Positions 8,430 through 19,370 are shown, numbered from the stretch's first letter. The stretch is 64,000 nt of DNA from CAYRKT01 sp964425005 (GCA_964425005.1 CAYRKT010000001.1:80110-144109); one strand, 5' to 3'. Notes: generated by a model from the sequence alone, not told the origin. Made by a program: numbers and translations.

Positions 8430-8477
8430 AGAGGACACCTCCGCGTTCGCCCGCTATATATCGCCGAACATTTTTGG

Positions 8478-8507
8478 ATTATAGCAAGGATGCCCCATTG
8501 CGGTCAA
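8478..8507 (-). promoter_or_regulatory. Sigma-70-type promoter of rplU-prp-rpmA
   Basis: On the minus strand TTGACC (8507-8502) and TATAAT (8483-8478) stand 18 bp apart, and a TGC precedes the -10 box (extended -10). The start point would lie about 40 nt before the rplU ATG, just after the valS stop. Confidence 0.85.
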
Positions 8508-8514
8508 CACAAAG

Positions 8515-11190
8515 CTAGCCCAGCTCCTCTATGTTCCGGCGAAGCCTCTCTGCCACCGCCGACATCTCCTCGAGCCTCGCCCTCTCCCTCTCCACCACCT
8601 CGGCGGGTGCCCTGTTGAGGAAGTTCTCGTCGAGGAGCTTGAGACGTAAGGGCTCCATCTCCCGCTCCAGCCTGGAGAGCTCCTCCCTCAGAGATCCCAT
8701 GAGACCCCTGAAGTCCAGCTCGAGGGGCATCTGGACCAGGACTTCACCCCATGGGAAGACCTCGAAGACAGACCTATCGGGCCTGTCCTCGCCCTCCCAC
8801 GCCGAGACCTCCCTGGCGCCGCTGAGCAGGGCGATGTAGTCCCTCTGCTCCTCCAAGAACCCAAGCGCCTCCCCCTCGCCCCTGAGGTAGACGCGCACCT
8901 CCTCTCGGGGATGGATCCTGGCGTCGGCCCTGAGGTTCCTGACCGATCTCACCACCTCGCTGAGAAGGCGCATTTTATCGCAGGAGGCCTCGAATCTCTC
9001 GGGCACCCCGATGGGCCTCGGCCAGCTGCTCACCGCCAGGAGTTCGTCGCCGAAACCGAACCTGTGCCAGAGCTCCTCGCTGACGAAGGGAACGAACGGG
9101 TGGAGGAGCTTGAGAAGGGTCTCGAACACGGTGAAAGCCACCGCGCCTGTCGCAGCCTTCCTGGAGCTACCCTCGAGCCCCCTCATGGCGGGCTTGGCGA
9201 TCTCCAGGTACCAGTCGCACAGCTCCTTCCAGGTGAAGTCGTATATGGCCCTGGCGGCCTCCCCGAACCTGTAGAGCTCCAGGTCCTCGGTGACCTTGCG
9301 GACCAGCTCGTCCAGCCTCCACAGGATCCACTCGTCCTGGAACTTGAGCTCCATCCCGACCAGGTCCTCGGGACCCTCTATCAGACTGGCCCCCTCCGAC
9401 TGGTAGTTCATCAGCACCAGCCTCGAGGCGTTCCAGAGCTTGTTCACGAAGTGCTTGTAGCCCTCTATCTTCGCCTCAGAGAGCATTATGTCCCTACCCT
9501 GGAAGGTGAGAACACAAAGGGTGAACCTCAGCGCGTCGGCGCCGTACTTCTCTATCATGTCCAAGGGATCTATCACGTTCCCCCTGGACTTGCTCATCTT
9601 CTGCCCCCTCTCGTCCCTCACCAGTGCGTGGATGTAGACGTCCCTGAAGGGGATCTCGCCCATGAAGTGAAGCCCCATCATGATCATGCGGGCCACCCAG
9701 AAGAAGATTATGTCGAACCCCGTCACCAAGAGGTCTGTCGGATAGAAGCGCCTAAGGTCCGACGTCTCCTCGGGCCAGCCTAGGGTGGAGAAGGGCCAAA
9801 GGGCGCTGGAGAACCACGTGTCCAGCACGTCCTCGTCCTGCCTTATGGAGCTGCTGCCGCAGGCCTCACAGGAGGTGGGGTCCTCGCTGCTCACCGTGAC
9901 GTGCCCGCAGCTGTCGCAGTACCAAGCCGGAATCCTGTGCCCCCACCAGAGCTGCCTAGATATGCACCAGTCCCTTATGTTCTCCATCCACTGGTAGTAG
10001 GTGTTGGCCCAGCTCTCGGGCACGAACCTGATCCTGCCGCTTCTCACCGCCTCCACAGCGGGCTCGGCCAAGGGCCTGGTCCTGACGAACCACTGGTCGG
10101 AAAGGTAAGGCTCTATCTGGGAGGAACACCTGTAGCAGTGACCCACCGAATGGATGTGATCCTCCACCTTGACCAGGAAGCCCTCCCTCTCCAACCTCTC
10201 CACGAAGGCCTTCCTGCACTGAGACCTATCCATGCCGGCGAACTCCCCCGCCTCCTCGGTCATCACGCCCTTCTCGTCCATCACCTGGATCTGGGGCAAG
10301 CCGTGCCTCTGCCCCACCAGGAAGTCGTTGGGATCGTGGGCGGGGGTGATCTTCACACAGCCGGTGCCGAAGGAGGGATCGACCATCTTGTCCTCTATTA
10401 TGGGTATCCTCCTACCCACCACCGGGACCACCGCGGTCCTCCCCACCAGGTGTCTGTACCTCTCGTCCTCCGGGTGAACCGCTATGGCCACATCTCCCAG
10501 TATGGTCTCGGGCCTCGTGGTGGCGACCACCACCCTCTCCTCGAGCCCCTCCACCGGATAGGCCACGTAGTAGAGCTTACCCTTAACCTCCTTGTGCTCC
10601 ACCTCCAGGTCCGACAGGGCGGTGGTGCAACGGGGACACCAGTTGACCAGGTACTTACCCCTGTATATCAGGCCCTCCCTGTAGAGGGAGACGAAGACCT
10701 CCCTGACCGCCCTGGAGAGACCCTCGTCCAGGGTGAAACGGGTCCTGCTCCAATCGCACGAGGCGCCAAGCCTCTTCAGCTGGCTGATTATCCTGCTGCC
10801 GTACCTCTCCTTCCACTCCCAAACCCTCTGGAGGAAGCGCTCCCTCCCCAGCTGATCCCTCGTCAATCCCTCCTTAGCTATCTCCCTCTCCACCACGTTC
10901 TGGGTGGCTATGCCGGCGTGATCCGTCCCGGGAAGCCACAGGACGTCGAAGCCCCTCATCCTCTTGTACCTCACCACCACGTCCTGCAGGGTGTTGTTCA
11001 AAGCATGGCCCATGTGCAGCGAGCCGGTCACGTTAGGTGGGGGTATAACTATGCAGTAGGGCGGAAGATCGCTCCTCTTGTGAGCCCTAAATACGTCCTT
11101 TTCCATCCAGACGTCGTACCATTTGACCTCCACGCCAGATGGATCGTAGCTGCCCTGGATGCCCTCCCTAGGAAAGACCCTTTTCCCCAC
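8515..11190 (-). CDS. valS: Valyl-tRNA synthetase
   Basis: The 891-residue class I synthetase charges tRNA-Val. The HIGH motif is PPNVTGSLHMGHAL near residue 55 and the KMSKS motif is GQKMSKSRGNVIDP near residue 530. An editing domain with TTRPETILGD lies between. Two zinc-knuckle-like Cys pairs (WCPRC; CDSCGHV with CEACG) are visible. The last 80 residues form the coiled-coil arm typical of ValRS. The GTG start lies inside the end of engB, overlapping it by 23 nt. Confidence 0.97.
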   Translation of the reverse strand: MGKRVFPREGIQGSYDPSGVEVKWYDVWMEKDVFRAHKRSDLPPYCIVIPPPNVTGSLHMGHALNNTLQDVVVRYKRMRGFDVLWLPGTDHAGIATQNVVEREIAKEGLTRDQLGRERFLQRVWEWKERYGSRIISQLKRLGASCDWSRTRFTLDEGLSRAVREVFVSLYREGLIYRGKYLVNWCPRCTTALSDLEVEHKEVKGKLYYVAYPVEGLEERVVVATTRPETILGDVAIAVHPEDERYRHLVGRTAVVPVVGRRIPIIEDKMVDPSFGTGCVKITPAHDPNDFLVGQRHGLPQIQVMDEKGVMTEEAGEFAGMDRSQCRKAFVERLEREGFLVKVEDHIHSVGHCYRCSSQIEPYLSDQWFVRTRPLAEPAVEAVRSGRIRFVPESWANTYYQWMENIRDWCISRQLWWGHRIPAWYCDSCGHVTVSSEDPTSCEACGSSSIRQDEDVLDTWFSSALWPFSTLGWPEETSDLRRFYPTDLLVTGFDIIFFWVARMIMMGLHFMGEIPFRDVYIHALVRDERGQKMSKSRGNVIDPLDMIEKYGADALRFTLCVLTFQGRDIMLSEAKIEGYKHFVNKLWNASRLVLMNYQSEGASLIEGPEDLVGMELKFQDEWILWRLDELVRKVTEDLELYRFGEAARAIYDFTWKELCDWYLEIAKPAMRGLEGSSRKAATGAVAFTVFETLLKLLHPFVPFVSEELWHRFGFGDELLAVSSWPRPIGVPERFEASCDKMRLLSEVVRSVRNLRADARIHPREEVRVYLRGEGEALGFLEEQRDYIALLSGAREVSAWEGEDRPDRSVFEVFPWGEVLVQMPLELDFRGLMGSLREELSRLEREMEPLRLKLLDENFLNRAPAEVVERERARLEEMSAVAERLRRNIEELG

Positions 11191-11833
11191 TCCTCATACC
11201 TCCCCACCCACGAAAAGGTGCAAGGCCGTCCGACCGAAAGGCCTTGATCTCCCCGATCAGAAAGCCCCAAAGCTCTTCTACGCCCTCCCCCTTCACTGAG
11301 GAGACCCAAAAGGCCCCGCCCCCCATGAGATGGCCGAACCCAATCCCGAGGGAGCGTCTTCTCTCCGACATCTCCGATCGCGAGAGCTTGTCCGCCTTGG
11401 TGAAAACCACGACCCTCCTGTGCCGCCAGGGGGAGAGCCACTCCACGAGGGATAGGTCGCCCTCCACGAACCCGTGCCTCGCGTCCACCACGTGCAAGAC
11501 CAGGGCTATCGGCCTATCGCTGCCGAAGTAGAAGTGCACCAGCTCCCGCCACCTCACGAGCTCGCCCCTGGACCTGGCGGCATACCCGTAGCCCGGGGTG
11601 TCCACGAGCCTGAAGGGTGGACTCCCCAGGTGCCGATAGAAGTTGAGGCTCCCGGTCTTGCCGGGCTTAGAGCTCACCTTGGCCACCGGACCCCCGCAGA
11701 GGGCGTTGATGAGGGAGGACTTCCCCACGTTGGACCTACCCACTAGGACGACCTCCGGCAGGGAGGCCCTGGGCAGCTGATCCGGGAGGAAGGCAGACAG
11801 CTCGAACTCGAACCTCAAACCGATCGAGCTCAC
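11168..11833 (-). CDS. engB: Ribosome biogenesis GTPase EngB/YsxC
   Basis: This 221-residue GTPase acts in 50S subunit assembly. Motifs: P-loop [17 protein letters not shown], the [11 protein letters not shown] switch I region, VDTPGYGYA (G3) and [11 protein letters not shown] (G4). The GTG start overlaps the lon stop in a GTGA, indicating coupled translation; the lon-engB gene order is frequent in bacteria. The C-terminal 20 residues are extra and overlap the start of valS. Confidence 0.96.
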   Translation of the reverse strand: MSSIGLRFEFELSAFLPDQLPRASLPEVVLVGRSNVGKSSLINALCGGPVAKVSSKPGKTGSLNFYRHLGSPPFRLVDTPGYGYAARSRGELVRWRELVHFYFGSDRPIALVLHVVDARHGFVEGDLSLVEWLSPWRHRRVVVFTKADKLSRSEMSERRRSLGIGFGHLMGGGAFWVSSVKGEGVEELWGFLIGEIKAFRSDGLAPFRGWGGMRSGEKGLS

Positions 11834-14163
11834 CCCACTATCGCGTGCTTGAAGACCTCCAGGGCGGACGTCACGAAGACGAACCTCATGCCCTCCTTCG
11901 CCCAGCCGCTCATCTCCTTGACGTCCTTCTCGTTGTCCTTCGGCAATATCACCGTGGATATCCCAGCCCTCCTGGCGGCCAATATCTTCTCCCTTATGCC
12001 GCCAACCGGCAGGACGTTCCCCCTAAGCGTTATCTCCCCAGTCATGGCCACGTCCCTCCTCACGGGCCTCCTGAGCAGGGACGAACAGATGCTGGTGGCT
12101 ATGGAGATGCCAGCCGAGGGCCCGTCCTTCGGTATCGCGCCCTCCGGGACGTGAACGTGCACGTCCAGCTTATCCCAGGACTCCACCTTGAGTCCTATCG
12201 TCTCGGCGTTAGCCCTGATGAAGGTCAGGGCCGCCTTGGCCGACTCCTGCATCACGTCGCCCAGGTTCCCCGTGAGAATGACCTTGCCGCTGCCCTCCAC
12301 CACCACCGACTCCACGAACATCACGTCGCCGCCCAGCTCGGTCCAGGCAAGCCCGGTGGCCACCCCTATCTCGTCCCTGTCCAAAGCTCTGTCCCTGTGA
12401 TACCTGGGCGCCCCCAGGTAGCTCTCCACGTCCCTGACGGACACGGAGAACCTGGAGGAGCTGGCGCCCTCCTCCACGATCCTCCTGGCCACCTTCCTGC
12501 ATATCTTGGCCAGGTTCCTCTCGAGGCTCCTCACGCCGGCCTCCCTGGAGTACTCCCTTATGATCCTCTTTATAGCCCCGTCGGTGAAGGAGATCCTGCC
12601 CCCCACCCCATGCTCGGTCGTGACCTTGGGGATCAGGTGCCTCTTAGCTATGTGGAGCTTCTCCTCCTCCGCGTAGCCGGGGATCTCTATGACCTCCATC
12701 CTGTCCAGCAGAGGCCTGGGTATGGTGTGAGTCACATTGGCCGTGGTTATGAACAGGACGTGGCTCAGGTCGAAGGGGACCTCCAGGAAGTGATCTGTGA
12801 AGGAGTGGTTCTGTTCCGGATCGAGCACCTCGAGCAGAGCAGCGGCGGGGTCCCCCCGGAAGTCCAACCCTATCTTGTCCACCTCGTCCAGCAGGAAGAC
12901 GGGGTTTTTCACCCCCGCGTTCCTGATCTTCTGGATTATCCGACCGGGAAGAGCCCCCACGTAGGTGCGCCGATGACCCCTTATCTCGGCTTCGTCCCTC
13001 ATCCCTCCCAGCGACATGTTGACGAACTTCCTCCCCAGGGCGCGGGCTATGGACCTGGCCAGGGAGGTCTTCCCGACCCCGGGCGGACCCACGAAGCACA
13101 GGATCTGGGCCTTCCTGTTCTTCGAGACCAACTTCCTGACGGCCAGGAACTCCAGTATTCGCTCCTTGACCTCCTCAAGTCCGTAGTGGTCCTCGTCCAG
13201 CACCTGCTTCGCGAAGCCTATGTCGACCTTGTCGCGGGTCTGCCTCTTCCAGGGGAGGTTTATGAGCCAGTCCAGGTAGGTCCTAACCACCGTGGCCTCG
13301 GCCGAGATGAGCGGCATCTTGGAGAGCCTGGAGAGCTCGTTGAGCGCCTTCTTCTTGACCTCGGAGGGCATGCCGCTCCTCTCTATCTGGGCCTCCAACT
13401 CGGCTATCTCCGCGTCGGCCTCCCCGGTGTCCCCCAGCTCCTCCCTTATGACCCTGAGCTGCTCCCTGAGGTAGTACTCCTTCTGGGACCTCTCCAGCTC
13501 GCGCCTCACCCTGTCGTGGATCCTGTGCTCCAGCTCCAGTATCTCTATCTCGGAGGTGAGAAGCCTGAGCAGCTCCTCCAGCCTCTCCCTAACCCCCACC
13601 ATCTCCAGGAGCCTTTGCTTCTCCTCCAGCTTCACGACCATGTTGGAGGCCACCATGTCGGCGAGCTGCCCCGGCATCTCCACGTTCCTGAGGGAGAGGA
13701 CGGTCTCCTGGGGCACCTTGGGATGAAGTCTGGCGTACCTCTCGAACTGGTCCAGGACGGACCTCATGAGGGCCTGGATCTCCCTGTCCACCGCCACCTG
13801 CCTCTCCTCGAAGGTGACCCTCACCTCCATGAAGTCCTCCAGCCTGAGGTACTCGGATATCTTGGCTCGGAGCAGACCCTCCACCAGCACCTTGAAGGTG
13901 TTCTCCGGGGTCCTCATGACCTGAAGAACCTGGCAGAGGGTGCCCATGCCGTAGAGGTCGGAAGGGGTCGGGTCGTCCACCTGGAAGTCCCTCTGGGCCA
14001 CCACCAGGACGAAGCGCCCCCGGAGCATCGACTCCTCGAGCGCCTTCAGCGACTTGGGCCTGCCCACGAACATGGGGACTATCATGTGAGGGAATACCAC
14101 CATATCCCTGACCGGTATCACCGGGAGGACGTCGGGATAGCTCTGAGGGGAGGCGAAGGACAT
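11830..14163 (-). CDS. lon: ATP-dependent protease Lon
   Basis: The 777-residue LonA protease degrades misfolded and regulatory proteins. Residues 1-205 form the substrate-binding LON domain, a coiled coil follows, and the AAA+ module carries Walker [10 protein letters not shown] at 359-367 and LLDEVDKIG. The C-terminal protease domain has the catalytic Ser in KDGPSAGIS near residue 675 and the Lys in [18 protein letters not shown]. The ATG lies 1 bp after the clpX stop, so Lon is made in one operon with ClpP and ClpX. Confidence 0.97.
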   Translation of the reverse strand: MSFASPQSYPDVLPVIPVRDMVVFPHMIVPMFVGRPKSLKALEESMLRGRFVLVVAQRDFQVDDPTPSDLYGMGTLCQVLQVMRTPENTFKVLVEGLLRAKISEYLRLEDFMEVRVTFEERQVAVDREIQALMRSVLDQFERYARLHPKVPQETVLSLRNVEMPGQLADMVASNMVVKLEEKQRLLEMVGVRERLEELLRLLTSEIEILELEHRIHDRVRRELERSQKEYYLREQLRVIREELGDTGEADAEIAELEAQIERSGMPSEVKKKALNELSRLSKMPLISAEATVVRTYLDWLINLPWKRQTRDKVDIGFAKQVLDEDHYGLEEVKERILEFLAVRKLVSKNRKAQILCFVGPPGVGKTSLARSIARALGRKFVNMSLGGMRDEAEIRGHRRTYVGALPGRIIQKIRNAGVKNPVFLLDEVDKIGLDFRGDPAAALLEVLDPEQNHSFTDHFLEVPFDLSHVLFITTANVTHTIPRPLLDRMEVIEIPGYAEEEKLHIAKRHLIPKVTTEHGVGGRISFTDGAIKRIIREYSREAGVRSLERNLAKICRKVARRIVEEGASSSRFSVSVRDVESYLGAPRYHRDRALDRDEIGVATGLAWTELGGDVMFVESVVVEGSGKVILTGNLGDVMQESAKAALTFIRANAETIGLKVESWDKLDVHVHVPEGAIPKDGPSAGISIATSICSSLLRRPVRRDVAMTGEITLRGNVLPVGGIREKILAARRAGISTVILPKDNEKDVKEMSGWAKEGMRFVFVTSALEVFKHAIVG

Positions 14164-14164
14164 A

Positions 14165-15463
14165 TCAAGCTACCTCCTCGTCGCTCCCCTTGAGGAAGAG
14201 GGGCTCACCCCTTCGTCTCACCACTTCCTCGGTGATCACCACCTTCTCCACCTCTCCCTTGTAGTCGGGGAGCCTGTACATTAGCTCCATCATCACGCTC
14301 TCCATTATCCTCCTGAGACCTCGGGCGCCCGTCCTCTGGGCGACAGCGGTCCTGGCTATCTCCCTTATGGCCTCGGGCGTGAACTCCAGCTTCACCCCGT
14401 CGAGCTCGAAGAGCCTCGCGTACTGCCTCACCAGGGCGTTCTTCGGTTCAGTGAGGATGGCACAGAGGTCGTCCTCCGAGAGGGGATGAACCGCCGTCAC
14501 CACAGGCAGCCTGCCCACGAACTCAGGTATGAAGCCGTAGTTCAGAAGGTCCTCGGGCTGAACCCGCCGAAGGAGCTCGTATTCCCGTTCCTCTTCGCTC
14601 ATCCTGGAGAGCTCGTCCACCTCCTCGGAGGTGGCGAAACCTATGGCGCTCTTCTTGAGCCTTCTGGCCACTATGTCGGTCAAGCCCTCGAAGGCACCCC
14701 CGCATATGAAGAGTATGTTGGTGGTGTCCACCTGTATGAAGTCCTGATAGGGGTGCTTTCTCCCCCCCTTGGGAGGGACGTTCGAAACGGTCCCCTCCAG
14801 GATCCTCAGGAGCGCCTGCTGAACGCCCTCCCCAGAGACGTCCCTGGTTATCGAGGGGGAAGCGGTCTTCCTGGCGATCTTATCCACCTCGTCTATGTAG
14901 ACTATCCCCCTCTCGGCCGCCCTCACGTCGTAGTCGCAGGCCTGCAGCAACCTGGAGAGGATGTTCTCCACGTCCTCTCCGACGTACCCCGCCTCGGTCA
15001 GAGGGGTGGCGTCAGCTATCACGAAGGGGACCTTGAGCACCTTGGCGAGGGTCTGAGCCAGCAGGGTCTTGCCGCAGCCGGTGGGCCCCAGGAGCAGGAT
15101 GTTGGACTTCTGGACCTCCACGTCCAAAAAGGGACCGTAGTAGACCCTCTTGTAGTGGTTGTAGGTGGCCACCGCCAGGACCTTCTTGGCCTCTTCCTGC
15201 CCCACCACGTAGGCGTCGAGGAAGGCCTTTATCTGCGAGGGAGACGGCAGCTCCACCTCGTCGGCACGGGGAGATCTGGCATCCGGCAGCTCCTCCGAGG
15301 TCACTATAGTGTGGCATATCTCCACGCATTCGTCGCATATGTAGACGCCAGGCCCGGCTATGAGCTTCCTGACTTCCTTCTCGCTCTTGTTGCAAAAGGA
15401 GCACCTGCCGCCTCTTCTGCTCCTGACGCCTCCCTCTCCGTCGCCCAACCCCTTTATCATCAT
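14165..15463 (-). CDS. clpX: ClpXP protease ATPase subunit ClpX
   Basis: The 432-residue AAA+ unfoldase feeds substrates to ClpP. The N-terminal C4 zinc domain is intact (Cys21, Cys24, Cys43, Cys46 in CSFCNK...CDECVEIC). The ATPase domain shows [15 protein letters not shown] (Walker A), YIDEVDKI (Walker B) and the IGF-type loop SAIGFATS that docks into ClpP. It lies 15 bp after clpP. Confidence 0.97.
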   Translation of the reverse strand: MMIKGLGDGEGGVRSRRGGRCSFCNKSEKEVRKLIAGPGVYICDECVEICHTIVTSEELPDARSPRADEVELPSPSQIKAFLDAYVVGQEEAKKVLAVATYNHYKRVYYGPFLDVEVQKSNILLLGPTGCGKTLLAQTLAKVLKVPFVIADATPLTEAGYVGEDVENILSRLLQACDYDVRAAERGIVYIDEVDKIARKTASPSITRDVSGEGVQQALLRILEGTVSNVPPKGGRKHPYQDFIQVDTTNILFICGGAFEGLTDIVARRLKKSAIGFATSEEVDELSRMSEEEREYELLRRVQPEDLLNYGFIPEFVGRLPVVTAVHPLSEDDLCAILTEPKNALVRQYARLFELDGVKLEFTPEAIREIARTAVAQRTGARGLRRIMESVMMELMYRLPDYKGEVEKVVITEEVVRRRGEPLFLKGSDEEVA

Positions 15464-15478
15464 CGCCCCCCCTAGGTC

Positions 15479-16081
15479 CTACGAGGAGCCCACAGCGACC
15501 TGGGCCCTGCTCTCTATTATCTTGTCTATCAAGCCGTACTCCAAGGCCTGCTGAGAGGTCATGAAGAAGTCCCTCTCGCTGTCCCTCTCTATCCGCTCTA
15601 TGTCGTTGCCCGTGTGCTTGGCCAATATCCCCTGCAAGAGCCTTTTGAGGCGAAGGATCTCCCTGGCCTGTATGTCGATGTCCGTGGCCTGCCCCTGAAC
15701 GCCGCCCCAGGGCTGATGGATCATTATCCTCGCGTTGGGCAGGGCAAACCGCTTGCCCTTAGCGCCGGCGCAAAGGAGCACAGCCGCCATGCTGGAGGCC
15801 TGTCCTATGCATATGGTGCAGACCTGAGGCCTGACGTACTGCATGGTGTCGTATATGGCGAGGCCAGCTGTGACCGAGCCGCCGGGGCTGTTGATGTACA
15901 GGTATATGTCCCTGTCGGCGTCCTCGCTCTCCAGGAACAGGAGCTGAGCTATCACCAGGTTGGCCAGATGGTCGTCTATCTCCTCGCCCAGGAATATGAT
16001 CCTGTCCTTGAGCAACCTGGAGTATATGTCGTAAGCTCTCTCGGTCCTGCCGGTCTGCTCTATGACGATCGGGACGTACAA
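15479..16081 (-). CDS. clpP: ClpP protease subunit
   Basis: The 200-residue serine protease has its catalytic Ser97 in [13 protein letters not shown] and His122 in [12 protein letters not shown]; the Asp lies in the later [12 protein letters not shown] segment. The axial-loop start [19 protein letters not shown] is typical. It lies 6 bp after the trigger-factor gene and before clpX, the classical tig-clpP-clpX order. Confidence 0.97.
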   Translation of the reverse strand: MYVPIVIEQTGRTERAYDIYSRLLKDRIIFLGEEIDDHLANLVIAQLLFLESEDADRDIYLYINSPGGSVTAGLAIYDTMQYVRPQVCTICIGQASSMAAVLLCAGAKGKRFALPNARIMIHQPWGGVQGQATDIDIQAREILRLKRLLQGILAKHTGNDIERIERDSERDFFMTSQQALEYGLIDKIIESRAQVAVGSS

Positions 16082-16087
16082 GTCGAA

Positions 16088-17476
16088 TCACCTCCCCGCA
16101 TCCTTCGGCCGCTCGAAGTTCTCCAGGAAGAAGGAGATGAGCCCCTGGACGTACCCTTCGTCCACCTCGCAGCTCTCCCTCTGGCCTACGGCCTCCACCA
16201 GGGCGAAGGCTAAAAGCCTCCTCTTAGCCCTGTCCGAGAGGAAGTTCAGGTAGCCCTGAAGCTCCTCCTTCGGCTTGCTGTTAAGGGTCCTGACCACCGT
16301 CTGGTAGGGCACCCCCATCTCAGAGGCCCAGAGGTAGAGCTCCACGTTCAGGTCGCGATCGGAGGGCCTTATGCCCATCTTCTCCCCCAGCGCCTCCACC
16401 ACGAAGTACTCCTTAAGCGACCTCCTGTATCCCTCCTCCAGGCTACGCCTGTAGTCCTCCATGTTGGTCCCCTGGGAGAGCAGGTAGTCTATCAGGTCCG
16501 TACCCTTCTCGGCCAGCTCCCTCTTGAGAGCCTCCACCCTGGCATCCACCCTCTCCAGCACCATCCTCTGGGGGACCTCGACCCTCGAGGCTTCGACCAC
16601 CTCGTTGAGGCAAACCCCAGCCAGCCTGGACCTCTCGTAGCCCTCGGCTATGCGGGGGAACTGCTCCCTTGCCGCCTCGACCAGCGCCTCCCTGCCGGGA
16701 AAGCCCAAACCCTTCGCCAGTTCATCCCAGTCCTGCAGGCCGATCTCGTAGACCCCAAGCACCTCCACCCTGGTCCTCGCCCTGACCCCTGAGCCCAAGC
16801 CGAAGACCTTCGGATCCACCTCCAAGTCGTAAGTCTCACCCCTGCTGCGCCCGAGGGACTCCAGGACGAACCTGGGGGATCCCTCCTCAAGGGGCAGGAA
16901 GTCAGAGAAGGACCTCTCCCTGTCCACCTCGAACTCGTCGCCGTCGCCGGAGGAGACCTCCAGCTCCACCTTGAGCTCCACCACGTCGCCCATCCTGGCG
17001 GGACGGTCCACCCGCTTGGCCTCCTTGCCGAACCTGTTCCTCACGGCCTCCAGAAGCCTCTCCAGCAAAACCTCGTCGAGCTCGACCCTCTTCCTCTCCA
17101 CCTGGATATCCTTGAGCTCGGGCAGCTCCACCTCGGGGAAGACCGAGAGCTCGAACTCGCAGACGAAGTCCTTGCCCTCCTCCGCCTGGACCACCTTCAC
17201 CCTGGGCCTATCCATGAGCTTCAGGTCCAGGGAGGAGACGACCTCCTTGAAGGCGTCCTCCACCAGGCCCTCTAAGGCCCTCTCGTATATGGCCTCCTTG
17301 CCCAGATAGAGCTCCAGGATCCTCCTGGGGGCCTTGCCCTTCCTGAAACCCTTTATCTTAAGCTCGCTGGCGAGCTCCCTTGCGGCCTTTGCAACCCTAT
17401 CGGCGAAGACCTCCTTGTCCTCCTCCACCCTTACGTGGAGGAGGTTCTCCTGTTGAGAGACCAGCTCAGTCCTCAT
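16088..17476 (-). CDS. tig: Trigger factor
   Basis: The 462-residue ribosome-bound chaperone shows the N-terminal ribosome-binding signature KIKGFRKGKAPRRILELYLG near residues 38-57. A PPIase-like domain (RMGDVVELKVELEVSSGDGD) and a long helical, Glu/Arg-rich C-terminal domain follow. The PPIase domain is divergent, which is common in this family. It leads tig-clpP-clpX-lon, downstream of two tRNA genes on the same strand. Confidence 0.95.
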   Translation of the reverse strand: MRTELVSQQENLLHVRVEEDKEVFADRVAKAARELASELKIKGFRKGKAPRRILELYLGKEAIYERALEGLVEDAFKEVVSSLDLKLMDRPRVKVVQAEEGKDFVCEFELSVFPEVELPELKDIQVERKRVELDEVLLERLLEAVRNRFGKEAKRVDRPARMGDVVELKVELEVSSGDGDEFEVDRERSFSDFLPLEEGSPRFVLESLGRSRGETYDLEVDPKVFGLGSGVRARTRVEVLGVYEIGLQDWDELAKGLGFPGREALVEAAREQFPRIAEGYERSRLAGVCLNEVVEASRVEVPQRMVLERVDARVEALKRELAEKGTDLIDYLLSQGTNMEDYRRSLEEGYRRSLKEYFVVEALGEKMGIRPSDRDLNVELYLWASEMGVPYQTVVRTLNSKPKEELQGYLNFLSDRAKRRLLAFALVEAVGQRESCEVDEGYVQGLISFFLENFERPKDAGR

Positions 17477-17563
17477 CGAAGCTTACCTCCTCGGAGAGTT
17501 GAGGATAGAGAGAAGTTGCAACCACAACCCTTAAGGTATATGATACCAGACCCGCAAAAAATA

Positions 17564-17649
17564 TGGTGCGAGAGGTGGGATTTGAACCCACACGGGCCTG
17601 CGCCCACTGGATCCTAAGTCCAGCGCGTCTTCCCTTCCGCCACTCTCGC
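17564..17649 (-). tRNA. tRNA-Leu (anticodon TAG)
   Basis: The 86-nt tRNA has acceptor stem GCGAGAG/CTCTCGC, TG at positions 8-9, a GCGGAAGG-type D-arm, anticodon loop CTTAGGA (anticodon TAG), a long class II variable arm, T-arm with GGTTCAAATCC, and encoded ACCA. A TTTTTT run follows the CCA. It lies downstream of tRNA-Lys on the same strand, so both probably share one transcript. Confidence 0.95.
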
Positions 17650-17711
17650 ACGCCACCGGGAGCAGACTTCCCGAACGGAAACGGACAGAGGGCTGACAAC
17701 CCCAAAAAAGA

Positions 17712-17787
17712 TGGTGGGCCGTACAGGAATCGAACCTGTGACCCCCTGATTAAGAGTCAGGTGCTCTACCGTCTGAGCTAACGGCCC
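17712..17787 (-). tRNA. tRNA-Lys (anticodon CTT)
   Basis: The 76-nt tRNA has acceptor stem GGGCCGT/ACGGCCC, D-arm GCTCAGACGG, anticodon loop CTCTTAA (anticodon CTT), T-arm GGTTCGATTCC and encoded ACCA. It is the first gene after a strong promoter. Confidence 0.97.
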
Positions 17788-17875
17788 ACGCTCTTCTCAC
17801 CCTTATTCTTCTTCGCCGCCAAAGCAAGCGCCCTCACCCCAGGGCGCTGAAGCCTTCAGGCCCAAACCCTGCTAG

Positions 17876-17904
17876 AATATACTCAAGGAACCCGGCGAAG
17901 TCAA
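17876..17904 (-). promoter_or_regulatory. Promoter of the tRNA-Lys/tRNA-Leu transcript
   Basis: TTGACT (17904-17899) and TATATT (17881-17876) on the minus strand are separated by exactly 17 bp. The transcript would start about 80 nt before tRNA-Lys; its leader holds a perfect 8-bp hairpin (17827-17834 with 17841-17848), a possible processing signal. Confidence 0.75.
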
Positions 17905-17950
17905 GAGCGACCTGGGGCGAGGTCAAGCTCGAGCGAGGGAGTGATCTCCT

Positions 17951-19366
17951 TTGCCCTACTCGTCTCGCTACGCCGTCGGCGACACCATAGCCGCCATCGC
18001 GACGCCCTTCGGCGAGGGCGGGATATCGGTGGTCAAGGTATCCGGCCCCGAGGCGGTGAGGCTCGCCGAGGGACTGCTCAGATCCCGAAGAAGGCTCTCT
18101 GAGGTACCCCCGAGGCACATGTTGCACGCCTGGGCGATCGACCCCTCCTCGGGAGAGCCCCTGGACGAGGTGCTGGCGGTGAGGTTCGATCCCCCCAGGA
18201 GCTACACCGGCGAGGAGGTGGCCGAGATACACTGCCACGGGGGCTGCGCGGTGAGCCAGCGAATCCTGGAGATCCTCCTCCAGCTGGGGGCCAGGCACGC
18301 CTCGCCGGGGGAGTTCACCTTCAGGGCCTTCTTCAACGGAAAGATGGACCTCACCCAGGTCGAGTCGGTCCTGTCCCTCATAAGGGCGAGGACGGAGGCG
18401 GCCCTGAAGAGCGCCGCCAGGAGCTTGGGGGGCGCCGTGAGGAGGAGGGCTGAGTCCGTGAGGGAACGGCTCTTAAGACTGGCCGCCTGGATCGAGGCCC
18501 AGATAGACTACCCTGACGAGGACGTCCCCCAGGCCGAGGTGGAGGCCCTGGCATCTGAGCTGGAGGGGATCTGCGAGGATCTAGAGGACCTGCTGGAGAG
18601 GATGAGGGCAGGGCAGCTGCTGGGGGAGGGCATAAGGGTGGCCATAGTGGGAAGACCCAACGTTGGGAAAAGCAGCCTTCTCAACGCCCTGCTCAAGGAG
18701 GCGAGGGCCATAGTAACCTCCATACCTGGTACCACCCGGGACATAGTGGAGGGGGTGATATCCCACAAGGGGATCCCCATAAGGCTGGCCGACACCGCGG
18801 GGATAAGGGAGACCATCGACGAGGTGGAGAGCATCGGGGTCCAACGGGCCCTGGCGGCTGCTAGGGAGTCCGACGTGAACGTCCTGGTCCTGGACGGAAG
18901 CGATGACCTCACGGAGGAGGACCTCAGGCTCATGGAGGAGTTCGCCCACAAGCCCATGGTGGTAGTGGTGAACAAGCTGGATCTACCGAGCAGGATCACC
19001 CCAGAAGGGGTCAGGAGGGAGGCCCTCAGGAGGTTAGGTCGAGACCTGAGGGCGGAGGTCCTGGAGATATCCGCCCTGCGGGGCACCAACGTGGAGGCCC
19101 TGAAGGAGGCCCTGGTGCGCTTCGTCCTGGAGGGCGAAGGAGGGCTCCAGGAGGCCTTGAGCTCGACCCCCAGACAGATCTCCTGCGTCCTGGACTCGTC
19201 CGAGCACCTAAAGGAGGCTAAGCTCGCGCTGGACGAGGGCCTCGGGCTCGAGGTGGTGGCGGAGCTCATCAGGAGGTCCCTCGAGAAGCTAGACGTCCTC
19301 CTGGGCCTCAGCGCGCAGGAGGACGTCATAGAGCAGATATTCTCCAGCTTTTGCGTGGGAAAATAG
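17951..19366 (+). CDS. mnmE: tRNA modification GTPase MnmE
   Basis: MnmE (471 aa), with MnmG, modifies the wobble uridine of certain tRNAs. The N-terminal folate-binding domain starts DTIAAIATPFGEGGISVVKV; the helical domain holds the G domain with [15 protein letters not shown] and ADTAGIRETIDEVE; the C terminus is FCVGK, with the family's catalytic Cys. The start codon is TTG at 17951, 9 nt after GGAG. The gene ends 4 bp from the end of argS, tail to tail. Confidence 0.97.
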   Translation: MPYSSRYAVGDTIAAIATPFGEGGISVVKVSGPEAVRLAEGLLRSRRRLSEVPPRHMLHAWAIDPSSGEPLDEVLAVRFDPPRSYTGEEVAEIHCHGGCAVSQRILEILLQLGARHASPGEFTFRAFFNGKMDLTQVESVLSLIRARTEAALKSAARSLGGAVRRRAESVRERLLRLAAWIEAQIDYPDEDVPQAEVEALASELEGICEDLEDLLERMRAGQLLGEGIRVAIVGRPNVGKSSLLNALLKEARAIVTSIPGTTRDIVEGVISHKGIPIRLADTAGIRETIDEVESIGVQRALAAARESDVNVLVLDGSDDLTEEDLRLMEEFAHKPMVVVVNKLDLPSRITPEGVRREALRRLGRDLRAEVLEISALRGTNVEALKEALVRFVLEGEGGLQEALSSTPRQISCVLDSSEHLKEAKLALDEGLGLEVVAELIRRSLEKLDVLLGLSAQEDVIEQIFSSFCVGK

Positions 19367-19370
19367 CCGA

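Noticed and set aside
11845..14193. A 782-codon open frame on the plus strand opposite lon
   Set aside because: It is antisense to a clear Lon protease; its sequence is rich in Pro/Gly/His/Leu, as expected of the opposite frame of GC-rich codons. Similar long antisense frames lie over valS, infB, rpoB, rpoC and secA.
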